From: Lanius collurio | Lineage: Eukaryota; Chordata; Aves; Passeriformes; Laniidae | Length of the DNA: 64,000 nt | Assembly (NCBI GenBank): GCA_020086605.1 | Contig: JACBWW010000017.1 | Location: forward strand, 19,063,806 to 19,127,805 | Direction of reading: 5' to 3' | Part shown: in pieces, positions 12,173 to 24,300 of the stretch | How the letters are laid out: each line of letters opens with the position of its first letter | Numbering within the stretch: the first letter of the stretch is position 1 | Translations under genes and position numbers: made by a program | Notes under the pieces: model-generated | Databases searched by the model: none | What the model saw: only the letters and a program-made list of their open reading frames with translations | Told to the model about the DNA's origin: nothing

Positions 12173-12270
12173 AAAAGCTAAAAAAGAAAAAAAGAAAAAG
12201 GAAAAAAAGCGTGCTACAATGCAAAACTATAAAAGAAAAAAAAAGGAAAAAGTGTGCTACAATACATACT
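12173..12270. repeat. A-rich imperfect tandem duplication
   Basis: Two A-rich segments, each ending with the shared motif GTGCTACAAT at 12211-12220 and 12254-12263 (43-bp period), each preceded by A/G-only sequence. It is a local tandem duplication about 400 bp before exon 2. Confidence 0.8.
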
Positions 12271-12670
12271 ATTTCATAAGGAGTTAGTACTTGACAAACT
12301 GAATGCCAGGTTACGTGTTTGTTATACTTTTCCTTTTTGAAGTTCAGTCAAGCTCTCCATACAGGGTTTTCACACTCACTAGGAATTAAAATAAAAAACC
12401 CAAACCCATCCTTCCAAACCTTATTTTCTTTAACCTGAGAGGATATTTTTCATAAATATGTAAATTCACTTTGTTGGAAACTCTCTATGCAGTTCTACAT
12501 TCCATTTACAGATTCAGGTTTTGAGTATAAAATTGTTATTCATGCCAGCCTGTTCTTTCCTATTATAACAGGAAAATGCTGCTCTGTTTTTTTTCTTCTT
12601 CTTTTCTGGTGGTTTGTGTTCATTGAAATTCAGTACAGATAATAATTTCTTTTTTCTTTTTATTTTAAAG

Positions 12671-12702
12671 CCTTGAAGAAAGAAGATAGCAGCTTTGATG
12701 AG
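12671..12702 (+). CDS. CDK14: CDK14 coding exon 2 (32-nt small exon)
   Basis: With the G carried over from exon 1, this exon encodes ALKKEDSSFDE. It matches the segment that directly follows the first 30 residues in vertebrate CDK14 (ALKKDDTTFDE in human, from memory), with conservative D/E and S/T changes. It is bounded by a pyrimidine tract with AG at 12669-12670 and a donor GTAGGT at 12703-12708. Its length of 32 nt is not a multiple of three, so skipping would shift the frame; inclusion leaves a phase-0 boundary. Together the two exons give 41 codons. The segment is acidic and Ser-rich, part of the non-catalytic N-terminal extension. The next exon, which should begin ICVTKM-like, was not found in the remaining window. 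Confidence 0.93.
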
Positions 12703-15700
12703 GTAGGTTAAATATCTTTGTACCTTACACAGTCCAGGTATGCCTTTAGTATTTCTCAGTGGTGCTAAAAGAAACCCACAGAGAGTAGTGTTATGATGTG
12801 CATGTGTATTAAAACATGCATATTGCTCAAACGTATTTTCATTTTCTAAATAACTGCCAGAAGAATTTGTTAGCCAAAGGTTCTGAATGGGATGCTTAGG
12901 TTTTTTTTTTAAATGTAGTACAACTGAATGTTTTAAGAAAAGTGGCCATTTAAAACTGTTCAATGCTGAGAAAAGTTGCGTGCAGGGAAAGAACTTTATA
13001 GAACTTCGCTGATGATAATTCCTGTAACTGTAGGCCCATACAGAAACAGGCAGGGAAAAAACATCACTCCTGAGAGAATGCTTTATGTGAAGTGCTGCTA
13101 CATTGGCTTCTTGCTGAATATGTCAACCAAGAGAGATGCTTGTTATGAAATTAAAAAAAAAAAAACAACCCAACAGCACAAAACCAGCATCTAGTCTACT
13201 GGTAAAACTGATACTTGATTATTCAGTCTTACCAGTTTGGGGTCTTGACCTCTATGTGATATGATTTGCATGTTAATTTGTAAAATATGCTGCTCATGAT
13301 TTGTGCTTGAGAGTTCCAGGTCACTGCAAGTTATCCCACAGAGCAAGTTTCTGCAGGAAGAGATGCAGGCCTTAGTGTGATGACTGGTCATAGTCAGTGC
13401 TTGCCTCGTACTTCCCTCTGCCACCATAGCTAGAAGCAAATGGAAGTATTTTCATGGGCTGATGTTTCGCTTCTGGTGTTTCTTCTTCATTGCCTGCTCT
13501 AAGCCTAAATTCTTGGCTGCATAGAGTGAGATATGTTGTGTAATGCCAGATTCTAGAATAAATAAATGATGATGTAATGTCCTGGATTCTGGATCAAATC
13601 AGACTTCATCTCTTTCTAAACAGATCACACTGATGCTCAAATACAGCAGTAACAATATAAATGTTTTGTGATTTTCTGATATGTATTGCAAATCTGTAAC
13701 CCACCTTGACCCCTTTCAGGTCTGGAGTGAAGGTCATAGGTCAGGCTCTCTTTTCAGGAACTCTGTTGCATCATGCAGTGGTCCTGACTATTTTATTTCT
13801 CTTGTAACACTGGTAGAACTTGATTCTTCCCTAAAAGTTACACCTGTGTGAATAAGCTCAGATACATGATTAGTAAAACACTGAATCCTTGTTTTACAAA
13901 TCTGGTCTGGTTCTGTTAAGTATTTTCTTCTGAAGGCTGCAGTGGTATATCTGTGCTATAAACTCTGCAGTAAGCAGTAATACCTTGTATTAAATTTGGC
14001 TCAGAATTTGAAAGACTCTATTATGAAGCATTGTCATATGAAGATGGTAGTTCTTCTGTCCGCTTCCCTTCCCCAGGATTGTTTATCTGCAGGTTGCATC
14101 TCTTTTCTTTAAACCTTGTTTTCTGCTTTAACAGGAGACAACTGAGCAAATTTTTATTTAAATTCAAGCCAATTGGGGGAAAAATAATCTTTCAAATATG
14201 TTTTTAATGGAATCTGACAGATTGTTGATGTGAGCTACTGCAGAGGCAGTAAGGGATGGCTAGTGGGAAAGGTACACAAAGAATTTTCTTCCATTTCCTG
14301 TAAATAGAGAAGAGCTTGATGTGACATTTGCATCAATTGGTTCCATAGTTTTAGGTGTCATTTCTCAGAAGAAAGAAAAATGAGTTGAGATTTTATGTTG
14401 TCCTTATTATCTCTTCAAATTCTATACAGTTCTTGGCAATTTTGTAGCCTAAAGTGTGAATCAGAGAATGAACTGTACCAGGTATGATTTAATTCCTTTC
14501 TTTTCAAACATCCTTCAATTCAGAAGATGAAACAGACATTAATAACAATAATATACCTGATTTAATGACTCCTAAGGAAGACAGTATCTGTGAGCAGAGG
14601 AGTGGTCTTAGAAGCCCATCCTGAAAAACACTACTGAGACTGTACCATGATATTAAAAAAAAAGTGATCTAGTCTTCTGACTTGTATATGTAGTATTGAT
14701 ATAACAGAGAAACAGTTATAAAGAGAGTTAAGATGACAATAAGTGGGAATATCAGATGGGAATATCAGATAAGAAAAGAGAGGAATTAGTTTTCCAAGCT
14801 GTCCAAAGCTGTCAGCTTTGGGTCTCCTACTACAAAAAATGGAGTAGTCAACTATGGAAACAGAAATTTCATTTAACAAGCAGCGCATTCTTCTTGTATG
14901 GTTAGTGCAGAGACACTCTTTTATGTTGCTGACAGATGCTGTGTATCTCTTCTCCATATGTGTTTCCCCTTTCCTGGAGGGAGGTTTCCCTCCGAAGCAG
15001 TGCTTGAACAAGTAGCAAAGAACTTGCAGAGGGTCTTTATGCTCTTGACAGGTAGAGGAGGAGGACTCATGTTTTAGCCTTTCGAGCTGTGACCAGGACA
15101 TCAGGAGCAGAAGCTGGCCAGCAGGGATCTGAAATCTCTGATGGAGGAGAGAAAGTGGCATGAAGAGGAAGATGGCCCTTCTAAAGCTGCAAGATCTGCA
15201 TTTGCAGCCTAGTAGGTCGTCGCCTTGTTCTGTGCATTGTAGGTGCTACATGAGGTGCTTACTTGTTTGTCTCTCAGGCACTGAGGGGAATAAATTCAGC
15301 AGTTCAGTGGCTCTTAATCCTACCTGCTTTAGTTGCTTGCAGTAGCTGAAAAATGTATGGCACTGCAGGAAGTTGTTTGTCTTTTGAAGAGAAACTACTA
15401 AAAATTGAGATGTCAGACATGACAGGCAAGTGTACCACATAATTGCTTTCTGTGGGTTATGAAATTAATCTTTCCAGTAAATTAGGATGTAAAGAATCAT
15501 GAGCAGTGAATTCTGTGAATAAATTGCATATCAGAAAATACTTTTATTTGTAGAATTGTTCCAGAGATCTTACTGGTGTATTTAGTCCTACCCGTGAGGT
15601 GAGAGCACAACAGTAGTGTGAAGGAGTACTGTCAGATTTCTCACTTTTTTATTCCTGTTCTTAGATTGCTTTGATTAAATTTTGACTGAAAAAACCACTA

Positions 15701-18700
15701 TTCTATAAATGATGCCGACCTTTGCTTTGGTCCATGAGAATACTGAATTAATCCATTTAATGGATTTAGTGGCAGCCTACTCACCTTCCTAAGATGTTGT
15801 GACATCTTAGGAAGTTCCAGAGACTCATGTGAATAAAGGAGTGGATACAGACCACTTCTTCTATAGTCTTTCATTCAAAGCAGTAATCGTGTGGTTTTGT
15901 TTTTTCTTTTTTAACCTTTAGCCTGTTCCTTTTTGTCATACTGGTCACACTGTGGGAACTGAAACACAGACCTGTGTTCTTATGTGCTGAAATCAGTGGG
16001 AAGATTCTCAGTGCTTTCAGTGGTTTGTGGAGTGGTTTCCTCTGTCATGAAATATCGTGGGGGAGGGTCTGTTCTTGCCTGTTTTAAAAGCTATTTGAAT
16101 GAGTAAGGCACCTTCTCATTGTGTCTTGAAATGTACATTATCTAGTCTCTGAAAGTGGCAAACTGGAAACCACCCCCCTCCCCGGAAGACATCATCTCAA
16201 AACAAAAACCAACCAAACACATCCTCCCCCCTGCCAAAGAAGCTGCCCTCTTTTTCAAAGCAACCTAAGGTTCACTCTCTGAGTGTAGGTTCTGGCGCAG
16301 TTAGCATTTGTTTTGTTGTTTTAGGCAAAGCACCGATTATCTACATTGGATATCATGATAGAAAAGGAACACCTCTGAGGAGCAGTACCACATGAGAAGA
16401 GCAGTCTGAAAACAAATAAGTGTCCTTTGAGTGAACATTTTATTTATGCTTCAGTAGTTTGTCAAAGTTTAGATTAATAATTTCCATCTATGCCGGATTG
16501 TTTTGATGTATTTGGACCATTGGTGTAACAAGTCCACTCTGCCTTATAACGATGGAACCATTTTCTTTTTCATTACAATGTGATCAAGGCCAAAAACAAG
16601 TGACTGAATTGTAGCATATTTATTGGAATAACAGGCAGTGTTGATGTTGTGACTCAGCTCCTCATCAGGGTGATGGTAACCTCTTCCTTTGGTTAGCTGC
16701 TTGCTACTATGATTTATTTCTGAATTATTGTCAACAGTTGCAAGCTGTTGGTTCTTGTCCTTCTGTTGTTCATTTCTCTGAGCAGTTAAATCATGTTTTA
16801 AGACCTTCAGTCATATGTGTGCACAGTAAATAAATTAATATAGATGTCACAATGAAATAAAAAGAAAATAATCTTCAGAATCAAAATAAATACGAATTGC
16901 TTTGATTATTGCTTCTTATAGTGAATTTTATTGCTGTTGTTTAGCAATATTTTAGTGTTAATTTTTTCTGATATCAAGATAACCTTTTTTTTTTAAGGCC
17001 ATCTTTCTTAGGATATTGGTATACTGTGACTGTGCCTGCTGCATGCGTAATGCTGTCTGACATCACCCAGTAACTTCGGAGCTGGCTGACACTAGATGCT
17101 TGGTGGAAAAGCATGTGAGCTGGCTGAAGGGTAGAGATAAGAATCTGCTCTGATGGAAAAGCTGAAATGCAAGTTCTTGTGAGTGTATGAGAATGTGGTT
17201 GGAGGTGTTATGAATACTCTGACTTCAGCAAAATCCTTAATACTCATCTACTCCTTACTACGTTTAGAGTCTCCAGCTCTGAGGAAGCCAAATTTCATTT
17301 ATTTCACTCGTGGAACAACTTCTGTGTGTTTGAAGTGGAAGTGTGTGAAAGGGGAGGGAGTACTGCCAAGTTACTTCTTGATTCTGTAATGTGCTTACTC
17401 TCACAGTCTCTCTCACCCCAAATAAAAAGGCTACTCCCTCTGTGGGATGTTGGCATGAAAATGTCATGGTTTAAAGGACACCCATCTCAGAACCAGAACT
17501 TTTGTGTAGATATTATTTTGACTTTGAACAGTTAAAGGAAAGGGTGTAGTTGGAAAAAACTAAAGCTTTGTAAAGCATGAACAAGAGGGGTTTTGAATGC
17601 CATAATGCAGGAGGTGCATAATACACTAAATAACTTTTCTGCATTTTTTTACAGTTTTATTTATAGTAAGTAGCTTGAGAAAGAAGTGTGTGTATGACAG
17701 AAAGATAAAAACCCTTAAAACTGAATTTAGGAAAAAACCCCAGAAGTATAGGTGTCAAAGCATTTTCTAAATAATACCAGGGAATTGGGTCAGAAAACTT
17801 CATCTAGTGGTTAGGTTACTTTGCCAAATGTGTACAAAGATGGTTCAAGTGTCTAGAAAAAAGGGCTTGTTGTATTGTCACAAAGCAAATGAGAGGAAAC
17901 ATAATTCCAGGCAGATGATAACAGCTCAATATTGGAAGTTGCTGCTTTTGAAGTGTTACTTGATGCATGACAAAGGCAAATATTTTTTGGTGAAAAGAGG
18001 GAGGTAAGGGCTCCATAATGTAATCTGATGCCTCCTGCAGGAGGACCACCCTCTTAGGTTAGCAGGTCTGATAGAGATCTTTCCAGACTGCCACCTTTGG
18101 GAGGGAAGATGGGTGGGGATGATGTTGTCTCATGAACCTGTACCTTACAGAGATTTCTCAGGAGATGGTTTGGGCTCCTACCACTCCCAATTCTATTTCT
18201 TTTTTCCCCAGTACTGTTTTCTTACACTACTGAGGATCCAGTGGTTCCCTAACAGCAGATGGCTTAGACTTCAGCTTGCCCAGTGGATTTTACTGGTCTC
18301 TGCTGCTGTGTCTCTTTGAGGCCATTCCAACAAAACACGAATCTGAATTGTGTTGCTAGTTCTTAGGACTGGCATGTGGTGCTAGTGTGTGTGCATTTGT
18401 AGCAGAACAGTGCCAGCATTTCAGGTCTTATAAAGTTGTTGTCATCTGCTTAAAGGGAATGATTATTTCCTCTAGACTGGTAATATTAGCCATTGTGTTT
18501 CAGGTGAGTCTGAGAATGAAGGGCATGAATGGAAGAGAGCAAATACTGCCATTCTGCTAAAGCTTCTTGTAGCATCAGCTGTGGGACAGATGTGCCTTCT
18601 GTGGGACAGATGTGGCATTGTTCTGTAAAAATGCTGGTTTGTGAAACTTCTGGTGTCTTACAGAAGCCCAACTCTTGGACAGCCTTGCATAATTTCTCAG

Positions 18701-21700
18701 AGAATTACTAATATTTATATGGTGATCAGGAATTCCTATCACTTCTTTGTGCTGTGTTGCACATGGAAATAAATCACGTCCTGGAAGGCGTGAAACACTT
18801 CAGAACCTGGTCTAGGTGACCACAATGCAAGCTGGTAAGTAATTGAGAAGTGGCAGGAAAGTCACCAAGAAAAACTGGCTATGAAATAGCTTCTTTGTTC
18901 TGTCAGTTTCGAGGCTTTGAAGCAGAACCTGAGACAAACGTGGAAGGTTTTGAGATTCACTTGGCAGTGACTCTACCCATGCAGTACAAGAATTGTTCTT
19001 AATGTTGGGGAAGGGACCTGGCCTTTAGGAAATGACAGTTTGAGAATCCTCTTTTGTAGCTGAGAAAGAGCTTTAATCTTGGTGCATCCTTTAAATCTGT
19101 TGAGTGGCAATGGTTTGAATTTTTGCCCCACCATCGACATATTCAGTTGTGTGTTCTTCTGCCTGGCATGTTTGGTGAGAGCGCATCCTTTTACCTTTTA
19201 CAAAGTGTGTAGTGGTTTCATGACATAAGTCAACGTGAACCTGCTTACTCTCCCCCTTCTCTGCCTTTTCTTCTGTAGAAACTGGAGGGAAGGAAGTGTT
19301 CATGTTACTAGTTAATATGCCTGTGTCCTTTGCTTAACTTTTCTTTGAAAATGGATGGAGCAAAGGAGCAGATCTTGGTCTGAATCCATGTCTGCAGCAG
19401 GGACTTTTGAGAATTTGGCCAAAATGCTGACATATATAGCTCTGTTGTGATCTGCAGGCAAGTGTTTTAGCTATCAGAGAAACACTGTGAAATGAAGATG
19501 AATTTCCAGTTCTCTCACTTGTGCACGTGTATTTTGGGATGTTTCTTGTCATCAGATGAGAGGGTCTCTGCATTCCAGAAATGTGGAGTCTGAATGTAAG
19601 CTATTATTATTATTTTGATGAAGTACGCTTACATGTAAATCCTGGTGTTTATTTTCTTGGGGCATACTGGGTATAGTAATTTATTGATAGATTAAATAGA
19701 GTTACAAAGTTATAAATTTTATGTATGGGATTCATAGCTTCTTGTTCTTGGCCTTGTGGGCAATCTCTTGGTTGTGGGGCAAGAAATAATTGTGTCACTT
19801 CCTTGATAGGTCTGTCTCTTCCATCTACTTTGTACTTAGACATTATTGCTTTTGTTCTCTTTTTCTTTCTTCCAAGCCACACTACCAACAGACATATGAC
19901 TGTATCTAAATCTTCTTCTCATGAGAGGATCTAAATGAAAATTATCTCTGTCTACATTTTAGCTTTCCTGAGAAATTCTGCATGTATGCTGCCTCATCTG
20001 CTGTGTGTCACAATATCACTGACAACAATATATTTGCAAGATGCCATCCACAGTAATCAAAGTTCTGAGTCAATCAACATCTCATGTTAATTATTTGGAA
20101 GGGATAAGGAAAAGGAGATTATAGGCTTTAACTAGCTTATTGAAACAAAATGTACTTAATGTATACAAAACAATGTCATTTTTATAATATTAAGGCTTAA
20201 AGAAATTGTTATTACCTTACACCTCTTTTTCTATATATTCTGGAATTTATCTTCTTTCCCTTCCAACAAACTTTTCTACTTCTAAGCCAGTTGAATCAGG
20301 ATCATGCTAGTACTACTTATGTTTGTTTCAGGTATGGAAATTCTCCTTACCAAGTTTAAAAATTCAAACTTGAATATTACAGGTTATTTAAATATGAAAT
20401 ATTGGCAGTAATTTAATAACTAAAAATAAATGTGAATGCTGCTGAAAACACTAATAAATTATAGAAGCAGGGCCTTTGAGAGAGCACATAATGCATTAGA
20501 ACTAATTCTAAGTAACAACTGGAATTGATTGTTTGAAGTCCTCTGAGATTATTTCACTTGAATAAAGTTTCTCTGTAGAATCCAGGTGTTCACCTTTTTC
20601 AGTGTTGAGAAATAAAAACATTACTAGCATTGGAAGATATTCACTGATGTGCCAACCCAGAAAATCCAATGGCTTACAATATTTTTCTTATTGCCATGTA
20701 CTCAGCAGGGCTTTCTTTGCACATGAACTTCTTTGATGCTCATGTATATAAAATGATGTTCTTCCATACATATGTGTTTGAGGAATCTTCCTATCTCTTA
20801 TAGGGAGGGTAAACTTCCTGTTGCCAGTGGATTATTGTTGTACACAGTCATGCTCAGCACCATTTTGTTTTAATGGAAGTGTACCATCCTTTTTTTCCAC
20901 TGAGATGCACACTGAGACTCAGGCATGGTGATCCTGGAACTGTACCTGAGGCTGGCTTTGTGCTGTTCCTGGACTTGTTTTCTGTCATCTGTCTTGAAAA
21001 TGCAACACTGAAGGAATTTTTCTGAGGTCACTTGCTGTGATTAGTTAGGTCAGATATGCCCTTCAGCTTTGAGATCTGGAAGACTTTTTGTTATCCCAAG
21101 TATGTTGTAAGAAGTAGTGCAGAGGATGCATATTTTGGCTTGTGTTTTTTTCTTAAATACTGTCTCAGATTAAGTATTTTTCCTTTCTGTATTGTTAGAA
21201 TAACATGTTGAAATTTGTAGAGAGCTTAATCATTAATTATTTTAATCTTTAACAGTTATCATTGCTTTCTGACAGAAAATAAGATCTTCACTTGTTACTT
21301 TTTTTGCAAATTCTTTTAATAAGTTTGGTTGTTTTATTTGGGGTTTCTTTTATTCTTTTTTTTTAAACTACCTATGCACACATCTGTCCCTTCCCTCCAT
21401 GGGACTGATATGTCCATCCTTTCCTTTATCTTTCATAACAATTTCTGGTTTCATTTTAGTTAATTCCTTTTAACCAGTATGGTGACAAAAGCTGCATGAT
21501 AGTTCAAATACAGTGCCCATAGCTGTTGGCTAGCTCTTAGGCACAGATGTACTTCTTTGAGTTCCTCCTTTTCTTTCCTCTTTGTGCCTGTTTTCATTTA
21601 TAGCTTAGTCTTGGTGCAATTATATACATGCACTGTGTGCCTTTATGCTATTTGTCCTGTTCTTAAGCTGGTGTTGTTACTGTGTCTGTGGTGACAAGGA

Positions 21701-23589
21701 TGCTGCTGAAGTCCTTGCCAGTTGTTGAGCCAGCTGGAGGGTAGAAGAGCCAGGGTGGGAGCTCCTGTCCTGGGTGGAGTGGGCAGGGAAAGGAGGGAGC
21801 ACCTGCAGGCTGCTGGAGGCTGCTGGCACTGGCAGACACTGGCAGAAGCCACGCAAAGTGTGTGTTGGTGGCTTTCTTTTTATTTATTTGCCTTCTAAAC
21901 AGATTTATTAAATGATCTCCAGCCTGCTCTCCTTTGTCGATGCCAATTACTGATGCAGTTTTACTGTGAAAATAGCAATCTATGCTTGCTCAGGAAAAGG
22001 TTTTTTAGCTTATCCATGCAAAGAACGACGTTACAGTTCCATTTGTCAAATTCATTATCATTCTTACCATGTCATGGCTTGTTTAGATGTGGGAAGTCTC
22101 TCACGACTGCAGGTTTACTTGGTTTGGAGGGAATTTTTTGTTTGTTTGTTTAAAAAAAGAAAGAAAAAAGCAGTGATGATTTATTTTAGCTCTTTATGCA
22201 CAGAGAAAAACCAGATACAAACAGGATGTTTGTTAGAGGCATCTCCTGATGACTTTGGAGATGCACAGAATTCCAGAAACTGGAGGAAACTAGCATCTGG
22301 AGAAATACTTAAGTGGTTGTGTTGTTTTGTTTTTTTGTTTTGTTTTTTTTTTTTTTTCCCATTAATTTAGTTATTACCCTGGTATGGCTCAGTTAAATGT
22401 GATTTGTCTGGCCATCATCAAAGCATGACAGAAGCTCAGAGAAGATGAAGGGAAATGCCTAATTTGCTTGCCCTTCGAAAAGGTATGCTTAGCACTTCAG
22501 GACTTTTTCTGTTCAAATAAGTAAGAAAATGGTATTTTTATCTTTGAAAATAAGTTTGCAGTAACTAGAGTTAGACTACATAGATATATTTTCTATCTTA
22601 AGAACAGGTTTTTTTGAATGGTGTGGATACAATGCTTATTCATGCATTTTATATGAGCATATAGACAATGGGCTGAAATGATGAGATTTGTGATGATATT
22701 CAACAACAAAAAAGGTATGATGTTCAATAAAATGTTTCTTCAAAAGTAAAAGAAAAAATTATGAAAAAATGTTCTATTGTGTTTACACAAATACTGTCAC
22801 AGAACACAAGACTCTTTTTCTTAAAGTTCTGTCTTACACATGAATTTCAACAGTGTTCTAACTGAGCTGCTCTGGTAGATTTATTCCTTAGTAATTATTT
22901 CATTCATCCACAGGTGAGGCAGAAATGATTTAGACTTTTACTGTCAAAGTGATGTTTCATTTTGGTATTGCCAGTTAAGCTTCAGAGAGGACACCAGTGT
23001 GAACCTATGCCCCTGGGACCCAGCAGAGCTCTGAGTATACTTAATACTCACTGCTGAGGAGGTGATTTCCAGAGCCTCCTGGGGTTCAGTGGTGATGCAA
23101 GATTTTGGGTGTTCTGCTGTGACTGGATCCTTATCTTGGGAGCCTATGTGAGTTGGGTTTGTTTTATTGTTAAGATTTGGAAGAATGCCATGGCTATCTT
23201 CCTTGTTCAGTTTCTATTGCTTGTGAAAAAAGTTAGAGAGAAGGCCTCTTCGAGAGGAAGGTAAAAAATGGAAAATGTAATTCTTTTTCCTTGTGCCAAG
23301 GAACATAGATGGAATGGGAGATATTCAATTGGAATATATTAATTACAATCTGAGTTTGCTTCTTAGCCTTCTTCAAGATTTCAAATAGATACTTAATCAG
23401 GAAGAAGTTGGACTGAATTGTCATCATTCACAACGTCACCATTTTGGCTCAGGACCACATAACTTGCACTCATGGTGTGTCACTAATGGTATGAGCCATT
23501 CTGAGAGACAGCAGCATCCAGAATAAACCCTCTGTCACCCACTATGGCCTTTAACTGGGTACTCAGATGACAGAATTTTGCCTGGAGTA
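12703..23589 (+). other. CDK14: CDK14 intron 2, first part, mostly unique sequence
   Basis: About 10.9 kb of AT-rich intron. I see no exon, CR1 or LTR. Small structures include a 13-bp inverted repeat at 15785-15814, a 7-bp palindrome at 15750-15766, a 13-bp tandem repeat near 14747-14772 and a T-rich run at 22326-22358. A minus-strand open frame of 176 codons (14631-15161) has no recognised similarity. Confidence 0.7.
15785..15814. repeat. Perfect 13-bp inverted repeat with 4-nt loop
   Basis: CTTCCTAAGATGT at 15785-15797 and its exact reverse complement ACATCTTAGGAAG at 15802-15814 flank the loop TGTG. A second small palindrome (AATCCAT, loop TTA, ATGGATT) lies 18 bp upstream at 15750-15766. 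Pairing does not extend outward, so the stem is too short for a typical pre-miRNA. Confidence 0.85.
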
Positions 23590-24300
23590 AAAAAAGAGTC
23601 TCCAAGTTCAGACCACTCTGTTTATTACAACCTGTTACACTGGGAACTGATCAGCTTTGTGGAAAAGGACCTGGGGGTCCTGGTGGATGTGAATTTGAAT
23701 GTGAGCCTCCAATGTGCCCTTGCTGCAAAGGTGGCTGCTGGTATCCTGGGGTGCACTGGGAGGAGTGTGGCCCACGGGTGAGGGGGTGGTGATCCCTCCC
23801 TCCCTTCCACTCAGCACTGATGAGGCCACATCTGCAGTACAGTTCAATTCTGGGTTCCTCAGTACAAGAGAGACAGGAAGAAGAGCCACTGAAGTGATTA
23901 AGGGACTGGAGCATCACTCTGGTGAGGAATGACAGAATTGGGACTGTTCAGAAGAGAAGGTGCAGTGGGGGATCTTAGCATTGCCTGATGGGAGGAAGTA
24001 GAGAAGACGAAGTCAGGCTCTTCTCAGTGGTGCCCTGTGACAGGACCAGAGGCAGTGGGCATAAACTGAGACAGGGAACTGAAAGCCTCTGAACATCAGG
24101 AAACACATTTTTACTGTGAGAGTGACCAAGCAGAAAGAGAAGTTTCCCATTAAGGTTGTGGAGTCACCATCTGTGGAGAAGCCATCTGGACAGCCTGCCC
24201 ATCCTGTGCACTGTGATTTAGGTGGCTCTGCTTGAGCAGGTGGGTTGGACCAGATGACCTGAAGAGGAGCCTTCCAACCTTCACCGTTCTGTGACTCGTG
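23590..24300 (+). mobile_element. CR1 LINE fragment, 3' half of ORF2 through the 3' UTR
   Basis: This is a 5'-truncated CR1 in the sense orientation. A translation near 23640-23780 carries the CR1 ORF2 C-terminal signature (FVEKDLGVLVD, then QCALAAKVAAGILGC). Downstream comes the usual 3' part (ATGAGGCCACATCTGCAGTA, GTCAGGCTCTTCTCAG, GGTTGGACCAGATGACCT), ending in CCGTTCTGTGACTCGTGA. Several stops and indels break the frame, so it is inactive. It is one of the better preserved copies here. Confidence 0.92.

Larger units (their letters stand above)
6252..12670 (+). other. CDK14: CDK14 intron 1
   Basis: A 6,419-bp intron bounded by GTGAGT (6252-6257) and a pyrimidine-rich acceptor ending TTTTAAAG at 12670. 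Its first 130 bp are still CpG island, and an E-box CACGTG lies at 6503-6508. The rest is AT-rich with one CR1 3' fragment and several low-complexity tracts, listed separately. A fairly long open frame at about 6900-7367 has no recognisable similarity and I do not call it a gene. Confidence 0.9.

Noticed and set aside
12514..12963. 149-codon minus-strand frame overlapping CDK14 exon 2
   Set aside because: It is antisense to the exon and its polypyrimidine tract (Lys runs from T-rich sequence); no independent support.
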